NCBI GenBank assembly: GCA_013041975.1
Contig: JABDQZ010000004.1
Location: forward strand, 1 to 15,317
Length of the DNA: 15,317 bases
Source of the DNA: Gammaproteobacteria bacterium
GTDB lineage: Bacteria; Pseudomonadota; Gammaproteobacteria; Chromatiales; Chromatiaceae
Direction of reading: 5' to 3'
Part shown: piece after piece, positions 14,148 through 15,317 of the stretch
How positions within the stretch are numbered: the first letter of the stretch is position 1
How the letters are laid out: each line of letters starts with the position of its first letter
Program-made: the position numbers and the translations under genes
Notes under the pieces: model-generated
The model's input: the letters and a program-made list of their open reading frames with translations, nothing else
Told to the model about the DNA's origin: nothing
The model's database searches: none

Positions 14148-15317
14148 ATGCAGCATACTAACCTAGAAGATCGCACCTCTGTGCTCAGGCTCAGGTTTCT
14201 CACACCGCTGGTCTCGGGCATCATATTGATGATCTTGACTCTGGCTGTCAGCCTGTTTTATTTTGAATCAGAAAACAGCAGCCGTAAGCAAATAGAAGAA
14301 CGCCTGTATCAAACCCGCCTTACCGCCGAGTCGATCCTGAATGAGACACTTCAAAACGATACTCATGCCATATTCAGTATGCTGAGCATTCTGGAAAAAG
14401 ATGAAAAGTTGAAAACCCTACTCCAGCAACAACAAAAAAAATTGTTGTTTGAACACATCGAGCCATTATTTAAACAACTCAACACACATTACAAAATCAC
14501 TCACTTTTATTTCATCCGGCCGGATAAATCTATATTGCTACGCGCACATGCACCAAGCCGTTTTGACGACATTATTACCCGTACCACGCTGCAAAAGGCA
14601 GAAGAAACCAGGAAAGTCTCTCATGGGCTGGAACTCGGTGTACTGGGCACATTTACTTTACGCGTGGTTAAACCCTGGTATGACATCAGTGGAAAACAAC
14701 TGATTGGGTATGTTGAACTGGGAATGGAAATCGATCACATCATTGATGATTTAAGACAAATATTTTCCATGGAAACCCACGTTGTCATCTATAAAAAACA
14801 CCTTGAGAGAGAACGCTGGGAAGAGGGATTAAAAGCCCTGGGCAGAGCTTCTGACTGGGATCATTTCGATCAGATCATTCTAGCAGCGTCCGATCATCAT
14901 AAACTGCCCGAAGTGTTGCATGATCATCTAACCGAAGGAGATCACCGCCACTCTCATAAAGCTGCCGAACTTCAATCGCAGGACACCCAGTATCGTATGA
15001 TTTCGATACCGGTTAACGATATTAACAACCGGGAAATCGGACGGGTACTGATGATGTCCAATATTACTGACGAAATTCAGGTCGTGCGCACTATCGTATT
15101 ACTGGTAGGGGTCTCGACGCTTTTGCTGGGATTACTGCTTATCCTGTTTTTTTCCTGGCAAGCCAGGCGTATCGGGCAATTCATCGAGCAAGATGAAAAA
15201 CAGCTCAAGGAACTCGCTACCATCGACAGCCTGACAAACCTGCATACACGCCGGGTATTTGACGAATTTCTGGAAACAGAGTTCATCCGTTCCAGCCGTT
15301 TTGGGCACCCCTTGTCC
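14148..15317 (+). CDS. Membrane diguanylate cyclase with periplasmic double-Cache sensor (3' end outside window)
   Basis: An open frame of 390 codons runs from the ATG at 14148 to the window end without a stop. A first membrane helix lies at about residues 17-39 and a second at about 315-336. Between them is a periplasmic sensor of some 275 residues resembling the dCache_3 type (Arg-Val-Val-Lys-Pro-Trp-Tyr-Asp, then Leu-Ile-Gly-Tyr-Val-Glu-Leu-Gly-Met-Glu-Ile-Asp). After a short linker comes the opening of a GGDEF domain (356-390: Leu-Ala-Thr-Ile-Asp-Ser-Leu-Thr-Asn-Leu-His-Thr-Arg-Arg, Phe-Asp-Glu-Phe). The catalytic GGDEF loop lies beyond the edge, so activity and any added EAL domain cannot be judged. 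The loop-forming stretch around 285 is rich in histidine (His-Asp-His, His-Arg-His-Ser-His). No strong ribosome binding site precedes the ATG. Confidence 0.85.
   Translation, partial: MQHTNLEDRTSVLRLRFLTPLVSGIILMILTLAVSLFYFESENSSRKQIEERLYQTRLTAESILNETLQNDTHAIFSMLSILEKDEKLKTLLQQQQKKLLFEHIEPLFKQLNTHYKITHFYFIRPDKSILLRAHAPSRFDDIITRTTLQKAEETRKVSHGLELGVLGTFTLRVVKPWYDISGKQLIGYVELGMEIDHIIDDLRQIFSMETHVVIYKKHLERERWEEGLKALGRASDWDHFDQIILAASDHHKLPEVLHDHLTEGDHRHSHKAAELQSQDTQYRMISIPVNDINNREIGRVLMMSNITDEIQVVRTIVLLVGVSTLLLGLLLILFFSWQARRIGQFIEQDEKQLKELATIDSLTNLHTRRVFDEFLETEFIRSSRFGHPLS

Noticed and set aside
1..15317. CRISPR arrays, insertion sequences, tRNA or rRNA genes
   Set aside because: No regularly spaced repeats, transposase frames, terminal inverted repeats of mobile elements or tRNA-like folds were seen on either strand.

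Overview
The window reads as chromosomal DNA of a mid-GC gammaproteobacterium. PurE and PurK look gammaproteobacterial, the large sensor kinase and its LuxR-type partner resemble the CrbS/CrbR (MxtR/ErdR) systems of Vibrio and Pseudomonas, and gene packing is tight with start-stop overlaps. I cannot name the genus. I see no mobile elements, CRISPR array, tRNA or rRNA, so this looks like ordinary core and accessory metabolism.

Layout. 108-596 (+) is an unrecognised 162-residue protein, convergent with a 75-residue conserved-looking small protein at 628-855 (-). From 7888 down to 1052 (-) runs one long transcription unit: a Tat-exported periplasmic binding protein, a hairpin and T-tract (attenuator) at 6494-6531, two permeases (LivH- and LivM-like), two ATPases (LivG- and LivF-like), and two tandem universal stress proteins. 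The first stress protein starts on the base after the LivF stop codon. This is a HAAT-type (branched-chain amino acid, urea or amide class) importer, but several subunits differ from the classical leucine system, so the substrate is open.

Divergent from the binding protein is a LuxR/NarL-type response regulator (8129-8761, +). The 240-bp region between them holds a 14-bp perfect dyad (8047-8060) and an 11-bp perfect inverted repeat just before the regulator start (8084-8120). Convergent with the regulator is its probable partner, a 1149-residue hybrid histidine kinase with an N-terminal sodium/solute symporter domain (8853-12302, -). The kinase lies 9 bp after purE and probably shares a transcript with purK-purE (13996 to 12312, -). 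Divergent from purK, a membrane diguanylate cyclase with a periplasmic double-Cache sensor begins at 14148 and is cut by the window end.

Working model (inference): the symporter-kinase senses an extracellular or transported small organic compound and phosphorylates the LuxR-type regulator. The regulator acts in the shared intergenic region on itself and on the adjacent importer and stress-protein operon. No single gene here is of an unknown class apart from the two small proteins. The novelty lies in the linkage of sensor-transporter, regulator, importer and coupled stress proteins, and in the regulatory structures between them.
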